NCBI GenBank assembly: GCA_040954595.2
Contig: CM082577.2
Span: 17,980,001 to 18,044,000 of the forward strand
DNA length: 64,000 bases
Direction of reading: 5' to 3'
From: Balanoglossus misakiensis
Lineage: Eukaryota; Hemichordata
Shown here: positions 22,337 to 33,927 of the stretch, one piece after another
Layout: each line of letters begins with the position of its first letter
Position numbering within the stretch: position 1 is the stretch's first letter
Position numbers and translations under genes: made by a program
The notes under the pieces: model-generated
The model's input: only the letters and a program-made list of their open reading frames with translations
Told to the model about the DNA's origin: nothing
The model's database searches: none

Positions 22337-23606
22337 CTGAGGAGCCAGCTGTCTCCAAATTCTCTGGCGTTTGCTTTGTTGGTCGTCAGAATGACACCGT
22401 CGAGTTTTTGGAAGTCATTCTTCGTGTCTCCATTGGCATCTCCAAACATTGCACAAAGTTTACCATCGCCAACAAACTGCCCATCCAGTAACGTGACCTC
22501 TAATCGAAATTTACCGTTGTATCTAACCAGAATACTGTCGTCAACCAGTGTGTAAACCAGCCATGTTGGATCTTCCAGTTGATCAAAACCTGTGCCTGAT
22601 AAGCTAGATAAAATTCGAACCTTGCCTTGACTATATGTTTTCGGCAAATCGCTCGGCTTCATCTTTCTGTTTCCGTTGACCTACAGAGAGAATTGTACAG
22701 AGCAGATAATACAATTGATGGATTTTATGTTCTTCATTCCATCAAATCATGCAACAATACGATACGTTTGCAACTCTTCGATTTTTACCGGGAAATGCTG
22801 GAGAACAGATAGGGGTACACGGGAATAAAGGTGGGGAGGGTGTGTGCGAGTACATATGGAATTCAAGAAAATAATATTTAATTTAACAGAATTAGCAATC
22901 GCGCGAAAAGTAAATAAGTTGACAGTTGGTTTTGTCAACTATTGGCTCTTTATCTTTCCCAGTTTGTCCCTGGAGAAATATTTATGCACATAGGCCTACA
23001 TCCAAGTGTTTAACAGATATAAAATGAATATGCTCACGTCATTTGCTATTAAAGATGGAAATGAGTAAAATAATAAGAAAAAGTCGCTAAACTCTTTAAT
23101 GCCTTTTAGCCTCTGCAGTTGTATGTACATGTATCTGAAATTAGTTTATGGCACTCGTGGCTGCTGGGAGTGTGGGATCAACAGTGTGGGATTTAGAATC
23201 TCACATCCCATTGCAAGGACCTGGGATCAGAATTCTCACACCAGTTGGAGATAATTTGTTCACACAAGCCGCAGCCAGCGCAGACGATTTTAATCCAATT
23301 GATTAACATAAAGACTAACATTAACAAACACAAAAAATCGGCAACAAATGAATCGATTTCAAAAGTGGTTGAATATGTGGGCTTTTTTGCTTTTAAGGTA
23401 TGTCTTGCAGAAGCACTCTGGACACGTTGTGCTTTTTAATGAGATGTTAATGCAGCCAGAAAGGAGACTATTACAAAGTTCCTACCGAGATATGACGGAC
23501 AAGGGTCTGAGTGGCTTGAGCAAAAAGCAGATGACGAATAGAACTGGTCTGCCTCAGTTGAATCACAGGGGACAGATGAATCGTGTTGTTTGTCTGTTGT
23601 TGTTGT

Positions 23607-23655
<49 letters not shown>

Positions 23656-25547
23656 AATGATGATGATGAAATGATGATGATGATAATAATAAAGTGCTCA
23701 ATGTCTAGTGACAGAGCATGTATCATACACATGGATAAGCAAGTTATAAAGTGAAACTTTCTCGCTATTCAGAGTTTCACGCTACACTGGTTTTCGCCTT
23801 AATTTTCAAAAGTTGACATGGAGGGGGGGGGGCTCACCCACTCTTCAATTTTCAATGGGGGGAGGGGGGGGGGGTCAGTCACTTTTTGATATCCACAAAA
23901 TAGTATCCACTGCCCCCCCCGTAAGCAGAAGAAACTGACCAGTCCCTTAGTCAGTCCAAATGAAGCTAGGAGAATATCATGATCAAAATGACAAACGCGG
24001 CATTGAGGTCTAAAAGTGACAAAATGCTGTCATCCATGTCTAGTGCTGTGATGAGTCATATAAGCTGACTGAAGCGGATTCAACAGATTATTCGAAATGA
24101 AATGGTCTGCATAAGAATTATGCGTTCGGTGAATTTCGAATGGAAAGGCAAATTGGACACAGCTCGGTAATTTTTGAAATAGTCCGGATCGAGATGGGTT
24201 GTTAAGAAGAGGCTTTAGGATAGTGGTCCTAATAAAGACGGATGCAAATATTCCCGGGATAAGAGAGGGGTGAACGAGTTCAGTAATGGATGACAATAGG
24301 ATGTCCAAATATTCGGGTAGAAGACAATAGGACATAACATCTAGGTAGCAACCTTTGCCAGGGGACTTCAGACTGATGCGTTTGACAAAATCAACAGAAA
24401 CAGGTTTGAAATGACTGATATTTATACTTGAAATCAAGGTTTGCTCTGACGATGTGGTTTGGATTTCACCTTCAGATCTGCCAGCAGTGTTACACATTTT
24501 ACATGTTATGTTAATTGATGGCTAATTTGCATATAAAATGTAGTTTTGTACACATTCCTATAAATGCAGACTGGAACTTGCCAAATATTTTGTTTTCACA
24601 TGTAGTATTAAACTGCACCTGCAGACGATGTTAAGTTTCAAAGCAATACATTTCAAATTTGGAGGTACTTTTTGTGAAACATGGTACAGACATTGATCTT
24701 CCTAGCGAGACCAGACTGTACTATGAGATATTTACCAGTGATATGTTAATTAACTGCTCATTTATGCAGTTACCTCCACAAATCTGAAGTTACTGAACAC
24801 ATTTTATGAATCTTGCTTGAATTATTTATTCATAAAACTAGTATTATATAAATCAGACTACTTGCATTTAAATAAAGATTTTGCTGGTTACTTTAATACT
24901 GTGTTATGCATTTGTTTTTGAGGTTTATGCTGAACAGGAGATACTTGAAGCTTCCTCAATTAACAAAAACAATGAGGCAAGTGTATGTTTTAAACGCATG
25001 ACTATCAGGAAATATTTTCAAAAAATAAACGTGGCTGTTTTGAGTAAAGATATAAACTTTCACATTATAAGCTTACACTCCGATGGATTCATTAAGTTTA
25101 GACAAAAATCGAGTAAAAGGACTACAAGGCATAGGTACGACCACATGTCCCGAGAACAGCGTCCAGCCTATATACTGCAGTCCCGGCCAGACTCGATCTC
25201 GGGCATATGTGGTTACGACAATTGAGAAGTTCTTCATGGTTCGTATTAAATGAAGTTTTCAGCATACACGTTCCAACATACCTGAACTAAGCCTCGCTGC
25301 TCCAATGAAATGAAATTGCCATAAACTATGAGAAACACTGTTCCAACTCTTGTTAATATATTATCTCCGGTGGACCGTGGTGAGCTTTCTAATTCTGCCT
25401 CAATAAGAATTGAAGGCATTGGCGATCTGCAATCTTTTAGAAGAGTTATCATACAGCCTGGTTTAGCTTGGTAGCTGTATCGCAACCCGTCAAACGTGAC
25501 GAAGTGGGGTTCCCCGAATACAACGGCGGTTGGCCATCCGTCGTCAC
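22337..25547 (-). CDS. von Willebrand factor D domain gene, two exons (partial)
   Basis: Exon a (25282-25547) follows a TTTTTCACAG acceptor and opens the domain with GEPHFVTFDG, then CMITLLKDC. It ends at a CAG|GTATGT donor in phase 0. Exon b (22337-22680) starts after CTCTCTGTAG and reads VNGNRKMKPSDLP, then LVYTLVDDSILVRYNGKF and LCAMFGDANGDTKNDF. It ends at CAG|GTATGA. The phases agree, so the two exons build one nearly complete VWD fold (about 200 residues). VWD domains occur in large secreted or extracellular proteins such as mucins, vitellogenins, zonadhesin and SUSD2-like proteins. Signal peptide, C8/TIL modules and other exons were not found in the window, so the parent protein cannot be named. 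The 2.6 kb intron holds a LINE remnant and a microsatellite. Confidence 0.85.
23153..23290. repeat. 'CTCACACTCC' family repeat, short copy
   Basis: The text 'gctgggagtgtgggatcaac', 'gaatctcacatccca', 'ggacctgggatc' and 'ttctcacacca' matches in order the repeat at about 60537-60740. Confidence 0.6.
23609..23692. repeat. (GAT)n microsatellite
   Basis: About 14 uninterrupted GAT units followed by interrupted GAT/AAT units, preceded by (GTT)n. It gives long spurious Met/His/Ser runs in translation. Confidence 0.95.
23819..23955. repeat. G-tract Harbinger-like fragment
   Basis: Poly-G and poly-C tracts separated by 'tcactttttgatatccacaaaatag', ending 'gaccagtccctta'. The same text occurs at about 2180-2290. 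It is related in its terminus (GTCCC|TTA) to the elements at 27.7-38.3 kb. Confidence 0.55.
24030..24497 (-). mobile_element. LINE reverse-transcriptase fragment (L2/CR1-like)
   Basis: The minus-strand text VSVDFVKRISLKSPG, then FASVFIRTTILKPLLNNP, then NNLLNPLQSAYMTHHST corresponds to the N-terminal RT region of L2/CR1-type elements. A neighbouring frame supplies the missing NYRAVSNLPF segment, so frameshifts are present. The last motif overlaps the part where the LINE at 59288 begins, which suggests the same broad family. It lies in the VWD intron. Confidence 0.75.
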
Positions 25548-27268
25548 CTGTGAAAAACGAAATCACAATTATGTACGTTTGTTTTTGTTTTTCATTCACA
25601 CTCCAGTATGTCGACACTATCGTTATAAATTCACCCATAATGCCATAATGACTTCAGTTCTTCGACGGTTGTTTTGTCACAATACACTTATCGAGTGAGT
25701 TTTATTTTCATTATAAACTTGAACTGTATAAAACCTGTTGTTCATGTTATACTATGTTTTGACATTGTAAAAAATAGGTCCCAAATACGTCACAAGCTCA
25801 TCATTTGTCTGATGTTGTCAGTACAAAAAATATGGGAGCGATTGAAATATCAGATTGGTCCGAAAAAGTTTCATTTAAAACAAATCATTACTCACTCCGC
25901 TTTTCTTTTTCGACGGGACGTGAAGGTCCGACAGGAATCGCTTCAACGCCAACAGAAGCCGCCTTTGGACGTAAAAAAAAACACAAGCTTACACACGTCA
26001 GTTTAATATGCCATCATGGTCATACATTGTCGATGTCGGTATCATTTGATAACTTTGAAATATCGATATATCAGTTACACTTCAAAAATGTGGTGTCCGT
26101 AGGTAGATTGTTCATAACATTGTACAAGACATACTCACATAACAAGTGTAAATCCCAATACAGACGAGAGGTGTAAGAACTCCAACGACAGTCATATTTT
26201 AACGGTCTTTGAAATCGCACTGATATTCAGTGAGCGGCTTTGGCTGAAACATCAAACACACTTTAGAGTGAGTGCTTTAAAGGAAAAGCTGTTGCGGAGT
26301 ATTTATTTGACCACATAATCCTTCTCAGTTTTATCTGATTATAGTCAGGGAAACGAGTAACATGTGTTTTTATGGACACTGTTGATACTTTGGAGAAACA
26401 AACCCATTTGATGTTGAGGAATTTTACAACGCCTTTCTAGTATTTAAACCAAAAATAAAGACAGAGAGGTATGAAACATTTTAGAGTAACTGGTATGAAA
26501 TGTGTCTATTATGAAGAATTCCGAAATGGAATGGCAATAATCTCTCGGACTGTCGGCTGTTGGATTGAATAAACTAGATAAATAATACAATAAAGACAAC
26601 CTTATTGGTTATACCACCGCTGTACTGATGGTTGCCAAACACTGATGTGGTTGAAGTCATTTACATCACCACCACAATTCCCCATCTCTGTGTTATCCAA
26701 GGTTATCCCTCGAGGGCCCGTGGAAATTATACGTGTTAGTAGATCAAGAATTCCACATCCTGGGCGTTTAAAGCCCCAATAGCTGCCCCCTTTTTGCATT
26801 ATCCTTAAAAATTTTTTTAGACATAGATATGTGCATATGCCTGCGTATGGTAGGGAAAATTATCATCATTTTTTCGACTATTTGGCGGCCTCCATTTGCA
26901 TGTATATAGATCCGGCATTATAACAGTTAGATGGGGTTAAAAATGTCAGTTTACATGTGTATGTACGACAGTGGGCACCGAAGGCTTGTCGGGTGAAATG
27001 CCAACAGTGCCGCAAAACCAGTGGGCTATCGACCTTCGGGCATTTGTTTTCATCAGTTGCTAATCCAGAATACAAGGTACCTGCTAATGACTTAATCTGT
27101 GTACCCTATCCGCAGATCAAGTTGAAAAAGCAAACATTGGTGAACCGGTATTATAACACACCATGCAGCGAACCCTCGATCGTGATTCGTCAATACGGCG
27201 TCACGTGACCATCGTCATTTCGAACTGTTGCCTAGGGCATCAGTTCGATCGGTTTGGTGTGTTACAAA
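25548..27268. other. No gene firmly recognised
   Basis: An open frame at 26602-26799 (minus) with NCGGDVNDFNHISVWQP could be an upstream exon of the VWD gene, but no domain or convincing splice pair was found. The rest is unassigned. Confidence 0.35.
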
Positions 27269-27453
27269 ACACATGATGACTGACATATTCGGGCAACAGT
27301 GTATTTTTAATGACCTCGGGACTGCCAGTCACACCAAAACAGTCGTTTTCCCTCGGGCTATGCCCTCGGGAAAACAAGACTGTTTTAGTTGTGACTAGCA
27401 GCACCCTCGGTCATCAAAATACACTGTTGCCCTCATTGTCAGTCATCATGTGT
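27269..27453. repeat. Long hairpin (foldback element)
   Basis: The left arm ACACATGATGACTGACA..CGGGCAACAGTGTATTTT pairs with the right arm near the end 'gtcagtcatcatgtgt'. Inner words 'cctcggga' / 'tcccgagg' are mirrored too. The arms are about 80 bp with few mismatches. Confidence 0.7.
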
Positions 27454-28437
27454 ATACTGTCTCCTGTTATACCCAGTTGGTGGCGCTATTTCTGCCCCTG
27501 CATCATCCGCAACAAACATCATTTCTTTGATGCGAGAACCGGGGATTGAAAGGGTAAGGTTTAGGATTGGGGTAACAATTTATTTGCTCGGCCTCACTCC
27601 CTATATATACATAGTATATAGGGAGTGGGCAAATTAACCCAAACCCCAAACTGTCAACAAACGAGCACATATGACCAAATTTGTAAACTTTCACATTTGC
27701 AGCCATAAGGGACCGTTCAGTTTTTACGGCTGGGGGGGGGGGGTCGGCAAGTTTGTGTCATCGGTTTTCAAAATCAGGCCGACCCCCCCCCTTCACCCAG
27801 CACCAAAAAATGATGACCCCCCCCCCTTTGACAGACCCAAAAATATGATGACCCCCCCCCCCACGCTGAAAACTTTCGCCGTCCTGATCCTATGTACACT
27901 GTATGCAATAAAGGGAATGAGGCTCCTCACACCTCAATTATAAATTTCTTAAAAGTAATTGAAGTATATAATAATATCGTTGCAATAAAGAAATCTATGA
28001 TCAAAATAAAATGACAAGTCAATACAACAGTTGCTAGAATTGGTAAAACAAGAAAAGTGGCGGGGGTGGGTGTCCCCCTCCCACATAAGAAAATTTTGTA
28101 AAATACGGTGCTCAAAGTTGCATTTTAATGAACTCAAAAGCAAATTAACTCAATGTTAGGCCGGAAAAATTTTAATTTTGGCACTCCACTCTAAGTAAGC
28201 ATCGGGGTGGGGTGGCAAGAAGTCTGGCCGGCCTGGTGCACTAGACAAACCAGCAAATAAATGATTTGTGGCGAAGAATGGAGGGGGTGGGAGTGGGAGG
28301 GGGTGGTCCCCTCCCACATGAGAAAATTTTGTAAAATAAAGGACGCGAAACTGCAATTTTGTGGACTCAAAAGTAAAAGTTCGGTGGCAAAAGAATGTGA
28401 CCCCCCTAAACGTTTTAAAAAAACAGATGACCCCCCC

Positions 28438-29130
28438 TGTTACGATTGTACTACGAATGCATATAATTTAAATATCAGTGGTGGATGAACAATAAGGGTG
28501 TACGTCATTAACATAGCGTTAGCTGTAGTAGCCGAACACCTGTGTATTTAGAATATTACGTTAGGCTTTTGATTTTTGACTCTCGGCAACGGCAGTCAAG
28601 TGGCGTGAGCCGTCCAGAAAACAGACAAGTTGAGCTCGGCCATGAGCGACGGGGACTGGAATCTTGTAATCCACGTGGGAGCTCGGTGTTGAAGTTCAGC
28701 ACGTCGGTATGTCCTGTTGGTTTGAATTCAGCGTTGCTCTCGGACTTAAAATGCATGTCTACGCCTGCAACTGTAAGTGAAGTGAACCTGTTACTTTCTT
28801 CTGAGAGGACTTCAGGAAAGAACTGTGTGAGAAAGCAGCACGCCAGCGTGAACCAGCGTCGGGTCGGTGCGGAGAACTCACGGAACACTGAATTATCGCG
28901 TCCGCTCACCACGTGTGTAATATTACCACGGAACTGATACAAGTTTCTTGAGGACATTACAATATTTCAGTAAGAACCCTAGTAACATTTAAGTTTCAGT
29001 GCTTGTACTATGATATTATTTTTCTTCCTGTGACAAATAGATTCGCAGTGAAACATATAACTTTGGGTGTACTGTGTATCATTGTTGTTGCTGTCTGGGT
29101 GTTTGTGTTGCGAGTTTTCGGTTCGTAACA
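28438..29130 (+). repeat. 5' LTR (693 bp)
   Basis: It starts TGTTACGATT and ends TTCGTAACA, so it has TG..CA termini within a short inverted repeat (TGTTACGA/TCGTAACA). It has the same length and encodes the same spurious frames as the LTRs at 33939 and 36110. Confidence 0.95.
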
Positions 29131-29134
29131 TAAT

Positions 29135-29151
29135 TGGGGGCTCGTCCGGGA
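29135..29151 (+). other. Primer binding site, tRNA-Pro type
   Basis: TGGGGGCTCGTCCGGGA lies four bases after the 5' LTR. It is the 17-base word complementary to the 3' end of tRNA-Pro used as primer site by many retroelements. The 18th base differs from the usual one. Confidence 0.9.
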
Positions 29152-29260
29152 GCTGAATTTTGTGACTACAAAACTAAATTCTTGAGAGGGAATTAACCCT
29201 CATAGGTTTGTTTGTGAAGCAGGTAAATTTTTGCTAAAACTTACCAGACAGCCAGCAACA

Positions 29261-30478
29261 ATGAGTAATATTGAAGAATTCGTAACATCTCCCACCACTC
29301 GGGTTTTAGACGAACTTAAGAAAATAGAGCTGCTAGCCGTTGTGCAGAAATTACAAATTGAAGGGGTCAGAGCGTCTATGACTAAATCAGAACTCAAGAA
29401 AATTATTGTTGAATATTATGTCGAAGAAGATGTGTTTAGTGAAGAGACCTTAAAGCAATATCAGGCAAAGCCCACAGAAGGAACAGAGTTGAAAAGATTG
29501 GAATTAGAGTTAGCATTTAGACGGCTTGAACAAGAGAAGGAAATGAAAATTCTCGAACTGCAAATGCAAGAAAGAGAAAAAGAGAAAGATAGGCAGTTTC
29601 AACTGGAAAGATTGAGATTGAATTCTGACTTGGACATTTCATCCTCTGCAACTTTTTCACCAAGTCGAGAAGTTAGAATGGTTCCGCCTTTTAACGAACA
29701 AGAGGTTGATAAGTATTTTCAACATTTCGAGAAAGTTGCCGCAAATCTAACATGGCCTAGACAATATTGGCCTTTAATGCTTCAAAGTGTGTTGAAGGGT
29801 AAGGCACAACAGCCTTTTTCTGCTCTTTCTGTGGCCGATTGTGCCAATTATGATCTGGTAAAAGCTGCTATTTTAAAGGCGTATGAACTTGTCCCTGAAG
29901 CTTACAGACAAAAATTCAGGGGCTTACGTAAACAAGAAAATCAAACGCATGTTGAATTTGCTCATGACAAAGATGTATACTTTGAAAGGTGGTGCACCTC
30001 AAAGCAAGTTGATAATGATTTCGATAAACTTAAACAGCTCATATTGATAGAGGAATTCAAAAGATGTGTTCGTGATGATGTAAAAACATATCTTGATGAG
30101 AAAGATGTTCAAACTTTGGAACACGCAGCGATGGTGGCCGACGATTTTGCGTTAACCCACAAGCCGAAATTTCAAATTTCAAAGACTTACAGTAGACAGC
30201 CCAGAATTGATAAAGATGTCCGCAATAGCGAATTGCCACGTGAAGTACGATCAAGCACCGTATTTAATAAGAGTGGTTTTCAGCCGACAAAATCTGACAG
30301 TGGTAACGCAGATAAGGGTAAACCTAGAGTCCTAACTTGTCATTATTGTAAAAAGGCAGGGCATATTATGGCCGAATGTTGGAAGTTGAAAAGAAAGAAT
30401 GAATCTTTGCCAAATGCTCTTGTTTCCTCATATAAGAGTATTTCGGATAGTGCACCTGATAATATTTGTATCGATTGA
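29261..30478 (+). CDS. Gag of the Gmr1-like retrotransposon
   Basis: 405 residues from the ATG at 29261 (MSNIEEF); the frame is open a little upstream but without ATG. Residues about 70-125 are charged and probably coiled coil (Glu/Lys/Arg-rich). Residues about 148-300 form a capsid region with WPRQYWPLMLQSVLKGKAQ, YRQKFRGLRKQ and LIEEFKRCV. That layout resembles the SCAN domain, which is known to derive from Gmr1-like gypsy Gag. A CCHC zinc knuckle, CHYCKKAGHIMAEC, sits at 360-373. The frame ends at TGA (30476-30478) and pol continues in the same frame, so a Gag-Pol fusion is expected by stop readthrough. The function is particle assembly and RNA packaging. Confidence 0.9.
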   Translation: MSNIEEFVTSPTTRVLDELKKIELLAVVQKLQIEGVRASMTKSELKKIIVEYYVEEDVFSEETLKQYQAKPTEGTELKRLELELAFRRLEQEKEMKILELQMQEREKEKDRQFQLERLRLNSDLDISSSATFSPSREVRMVPPFNEQEVDKYFQHFEKVAANLTWPRQYWPLMLQSVLKGKAQQPFSALSVADCANYDLVKAAILKAYELVPEAYRQKFRGLRKQENQTHVEFAHDKDVYFERWCTSKQVDNDFDKLKQLILIEEFKRCVRDDVKTYLDEKDVQTLEHAAMVADDFALTHKPKFQISKTYSRQPRIDKDVRNSELPREVRSSTVFNKSGFQPTKSDSGNADKGKPRVLTCHYCKKAGHIMAECWKLKRKNESLPNALVSSYKSISDSAPDNICID

Positions 30479-33400
30479 GTGACCGATTGTATTCCTAAAC
30501 CAGTTGGAAAATCTGATTCTGTGCGTGAAGAGTATTTGCCATTTGTGTCAGAGGGTTACGTCTCGTTGGATAAACAATCCAGTCCTACGCCTATTAAGAT
30601 TCTTCGTGATACCGGAGCTACTCAATCTCTTTTGGTCGGTGACGTATTAGAGTTTGGTAAGGAGTCTGCTACTGGTGAATCTGTTTTAGCTCAGGGCATT
30701 GAGGGCAGGTATGTTAATGTACCCTTGCATAATGTACACTTGAAATCAGATTTGGTTACCGGATTTGTGACAGTAGGTCTGAGACCTAGTCTACCTGTAA
30801 AGGGGGTCTCTTTATTGTTAGGCAACGACTTGGCTGGGGGCAAAGTGGCACCTATCATCCATCTGACTGATAAACCGAGTATTTGTGACGAAAAGGATGA
30901 AGTTCAGGACGACGGCCTAAATTTATATCCAGCGTGTGTTGTTACTCGGGGAATGGCAAAACGGGCCCTTGAGGATGGTGATTTGCACGATAACGTCGTT
31001 GATTTGTCTGAGACATTTTTCGGTTGTTTAGATAACACTAGTGACGACTCTGATAGTGATCAGAAAAACAAAAACGTTGAAATAACGTCTGATTTGTCTC
31101 TATCTAGAAAACAACTTGTCGCCGAACAAGAAAGGGATGATGATATTAAGCTTCTGAAGGATAAAGCCCTTTCAAAAGAGGATCTTGATAAAATTACGGT
31201 TGGGTTCTATATTGATAATGGAGTGCTAATGAGAAAATGGCGTCCGTTAGAAGCCCCAGCAAATGAAGAATGGGCTGTGGTGCATCAGGTTGTGGTACCA
31301 AAAGTGTATAGAAATGAAATTCTTCATCTTGCCCATAAGTTCCCTATGGGAGGACATTTGGGAATAAATAAAACTATGGATAGAATTTTGAGACATTTCT
31401 TTTGGCCAGGTTTGAAAAGGGATGTATCTGAATATTGTAAATCGTGTCACACTTGCCAGGTTGTGGGTAAACCAAATGCTACAACTCCAGTGGCACCTCT
31501 TCAGCCAATCCCAGCCTTTGGGGAGCCTTTCAGTAGGATTGTCATTGACTGTGTGGGGCCCTTACCAGTAACAAAATCAGGAAACCGGTATTTGTTGACG
31601 ATTATGTGTGCAGCTACCCGATTTCCTGAAGCTATTCCACTCCGAAATATAAAAGCACCCACAATCTCCAAGGCTTTGCTTAAATTTTTCACACTGGTAG
31701 GTTTGCCAAAAGAGGCGCAGTCTGACCAGGGGTCAAATTTTATGTCGGGCCTGTTTCAGCAAGTTCTTTATCATTTGGGAACTAAACAGATCAAATCTAG
31801 TGCCTATCACCCAGAGTCACAAGGTGCATTGGAAAGGTTTCATTCTACCCTGAAAACTATGATGAAAACGTATTGTCACGATAATCAGAAAGATTGGGAT
31901 GAAGGAATACCCTTGCTGCTGTTTGCTGTCAGAGAAAGTGTCCAGGAATCTCTTGGGTTCAGTCCATTTGAGCTAGTGTTTGGTCATAGGGTCCGAGGGC
32001 CCCGGTCACTAGTAAAAGACCAGTGGACAGATAATGATTCAAAACTGAACCTGTTAGACTATGTCTCGAAATTCAAAGAAAGATTATATCAAGTTTGCGC
32101 ATTGGCTAGAAATAATCTTAAAGCGTCTCAGAGTAAAATGAAAGTCTGGTATGATAGAAAAGCCAGAACTAGGGAGTTTAGACCTGGTAACTTAGTGCTC
32201 GTGTTATTTCCAACTCAAGACAATCCATTACATGTCATATTTAGTGGTCCTTATGAAGTATTAAAGAAAGTAAATGAAGTCGACTATGTGGTGAAAACGC
32301 CAGATCGTCGAAGGCCAACACAACTATGCCATATAAATATGTTAAAACCGTACTACCAAGAACAGAAAACTGTCAATTTGGTAAATATTTGCCAAGAAAC
32401 GACTGAAGCGCCTGATGAACCACATTTCAAGGGGAAGGATATTATAAAACCGAAATTGAACAATTCAGACATTTTGGACCATCTGGATGGAAAGTTGAAT
32501 CACTTAGACTTTCCTAAAAGGCAGGAGTTAAAAGATCTCATATTTAAATATAGGGATTTGTTTCCTGATGTACCGAGGAGAACAAATGTGGTTCAACATG
32601 ACGTGGATGTTGGTGATGCTAGGCCTATTAAACAACACCCATATAGAGTAAATCCTGTTAAAAGTGAGCTTATGGAAAAAGAAATTCAGTACATGTTAGA
32701 AAATGACATCATTCAACCTAGTCATAGTGACTGGAGCTCCCCATGTGTAATGGTTCCTAAGCCAGATGGCAGTGTACGTTTCTGTACAGATTTCCGTAAG
32801 GTCAATGCTGTCACAAAATCTGATTCCTATCCTATACCGAGGGTGAATGACTGTATTGATAAAATTGGAAAAGCAAAATATGTCACAAAAGTGGATTTGC
32901 TGAAAGGTTATTGGGGTGTCCCACTGACCGACAGAGCTCGAGAAATATCTGCATTTGTAACTCCAACTGGGCTGTACGAGTACAATGTAATGCCGTTTGG
33001 CATGAAAAATGCACCGGCCACTTTTCAAAGAATGGTTGACAAAACAATTAGGGGTTTGGGGAGTTGTGGATCGTATATTGATGACATTATTACTGCTGAT
33101 GATAAGTGGGCAGCCCATCTTGTTGCCATAGAGATGTTGTTTCAGAGATTACTTGCAGCCAACTTGACTGTTAATTTGGCTAAATGCGAGTTTGGACAAG
33201 CAACTGTAATATTTTTAAGACACAATGTAGGGCAGGGCCGAGTTGCCCCAGTCGAAGCGAAAGTGACGGCTATTGTTGATTATTCCGTTCCTACAACCAA
33301 GAGAGCACTGATGCGTTTTCTGGGAATGGCTGGGTATTACCGAAAATTTTGTAAGAATTTTGCAGATGTCGCTTCACCACTGACTGAACTGTTAAAGAAA

Positions 33401-33877
33401 GACAAGAAATTTGTTTGGAATGCCGCGTGTCAAAGGGCATTTGAAGGCCTCAAAGCTATTCTCCAGAATGCGCCAGTGCTCAAAGCCCCTGACTTTACTA
33501 AAGCGTTTGCATTAGCAGTCGATGCCAGTGACAATGCCGCTGGGGCTGTATTGCTGCAGAAAGATGATGAAGGTGGCATTGAACATCCTGTATGTTATTT
33601 TTCAAGAAAATTTAATTCTCACCAGAAGAATTACTCCACTATTGAGAAAGAATTATTAGCTTTGGTGTTGGCCGTACAGCATTTTGAAGTGTATGTTCAC
33701 AGCGCCTTTCCATTGGTTGTGTATACGGATCATAATCCTTTGACGTTCTTACACAGAATGAAAAGAAAGAATCGCAGAATCTTAAATTGGAGCCTACTGT
33801 TGCAGGAATATACGCTCGAAATCAAACACATTAAGGGCAAAGACAACATTGTCGCAGATAGTTTGTCTCGATGTTAA
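30479..33877 (+). CDS. Pol polyprotein, order PR-IN-RT-RH
   Basis: 1132 codons in frame with gag, directly after its TGA. There is no own ATG at the start (first codon GTG). Aspartic protease: DTG at 44-46. Integrase: an H-H-C-C zinc finger around 282-325 (HLAHKF..GGHLG..CKSCHTC), DD35E residues D357, D416 and E452, then a GPY/F module (FSGPYEVLKKV, about 585). Reverse transcriptase: KPDGSVRFCTDFRKVN and the catalytic YIDD at 866-869. RNase H: D1015 and D1084 with the EKELLALV helix between. All catalytic residues are present and no frame break was seen. Integrase lies ahead of RT, the reverse of ordinary gypsy elements. Confidence 0.95.
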   Translation: MTDCIPKPVGKSDSVREEYLPFVSEGYVSLDKQSSPTPIKILRDTGATQSLLVGDVLEFGKESATGESVLAQGIEGRYVNVPLHNVHLKSDLVTGFVTVGLRPSLPVKGVSLLLGNDLAGGKVAPIIHLTDKPSICDEKDEVQDDGLNLYPACVVTRGMAKRALEDGDLHDNVVDLSETFFGCLDNTSDDSDSDQKNKNVEITSDLSLSRKQLVAEQERDDDIKLLKDKALSKEDLDKITVGFYIDNGVLMRKWRPLEAPANEEWAVVHQVVVPKVYRNEILHLAHKFPMGGHLGINKTMDRILRHFFWPGLKRDVSEYCKSCHTCQVVGKPNATTPVAPLQPIPAFGEPFSRIVIDCVGPLPVTKSGNRYLLTIMCAATRFPEAIPLRNIKAPTISKALLKFFTLVGLPKEAQSDQGSNFMSGLFQQVLYHLGTKQIKSSAYHPESQGALERFHSTLKTMMKTYCHDNQKDWDEGIPLLLFAVRESVQESLGFSPFELVFGHRVRGPRSLVKDQWTDNDSKLNLLDYVSKFKERLYQVCALARNNLKASQSKMKVWYDRKARTREFRPGNLVLVLFPTQDNPLHVIFSGPYEVLKKVNEVDYVVKTPDRRRPTQLCHINMLKPYYQEQKTVNLVNICQETTEAPDEPHFKGKDIIKPKLNNSDILDHLDGKLNHLDFPKRQELKDLIFKYRDLFPDVPRRTNVVQHDVDVGDARPIKQHPYRVNPVKSELMEKEIQYMLENDIIQPSHSDWSSPCVMVPKPDGSVRFCTDFRKVNAVTKSDSYPIPRVNDCIDKIGKAKYVTKVDLLKGYWGVPLTDRAREISAFVTPTGLYEYNVMPFGMKNAPATFQRMVDKTIRGLGSCGSYIDDIITADDKWAAHLVAIEMLFQRLLAANLTVNLAKCEFGQATVIFLRHNVGQGRVAPVEAKVTAIVDYSVPTTKRALMRFLGMAGYYRKFCKNFADVASPLTELLKKDKKFVWNAACQRAFEGLKAILQNAPVLKAPDFTKAFALAVDASDNAAGAVLLQKDDEGGIEHPVCYFSRKFNSHQKNYSTIEKELLALVLAVQHFEVYVHSAFPLVVYTDHNPLTFLHRMKRKNRRILNWSLLLQEYTLEIKHIKGKDNIVADSLSRC

Positions 33878-33927
33878 ATTTGATTTTTTTTGATAAGTTT
33901 TGCCATGACATGTCAAAATTATCTTTC

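Noticed and set aside
23348-23732. Frames with long Met, Ser and His runs
   Set aside because: Translation of the (GAT)n microsatellite in three frames; not coding.
28431-28437. CCCCC as a proven target duplication of the LTR element
   Set aside because: Both flanks are long C runs, so any length of duplicated C would look the same; it is only compatible.
28542-28957. Overlapping open frames of 131 and 133 codons on both strands, repeated at 34043 and 36214
   Set aside because: They lie inside the LTRs, are copied only because the LTRs are identical, and show no domain. They are shadows of a GC-rich LTR segment.
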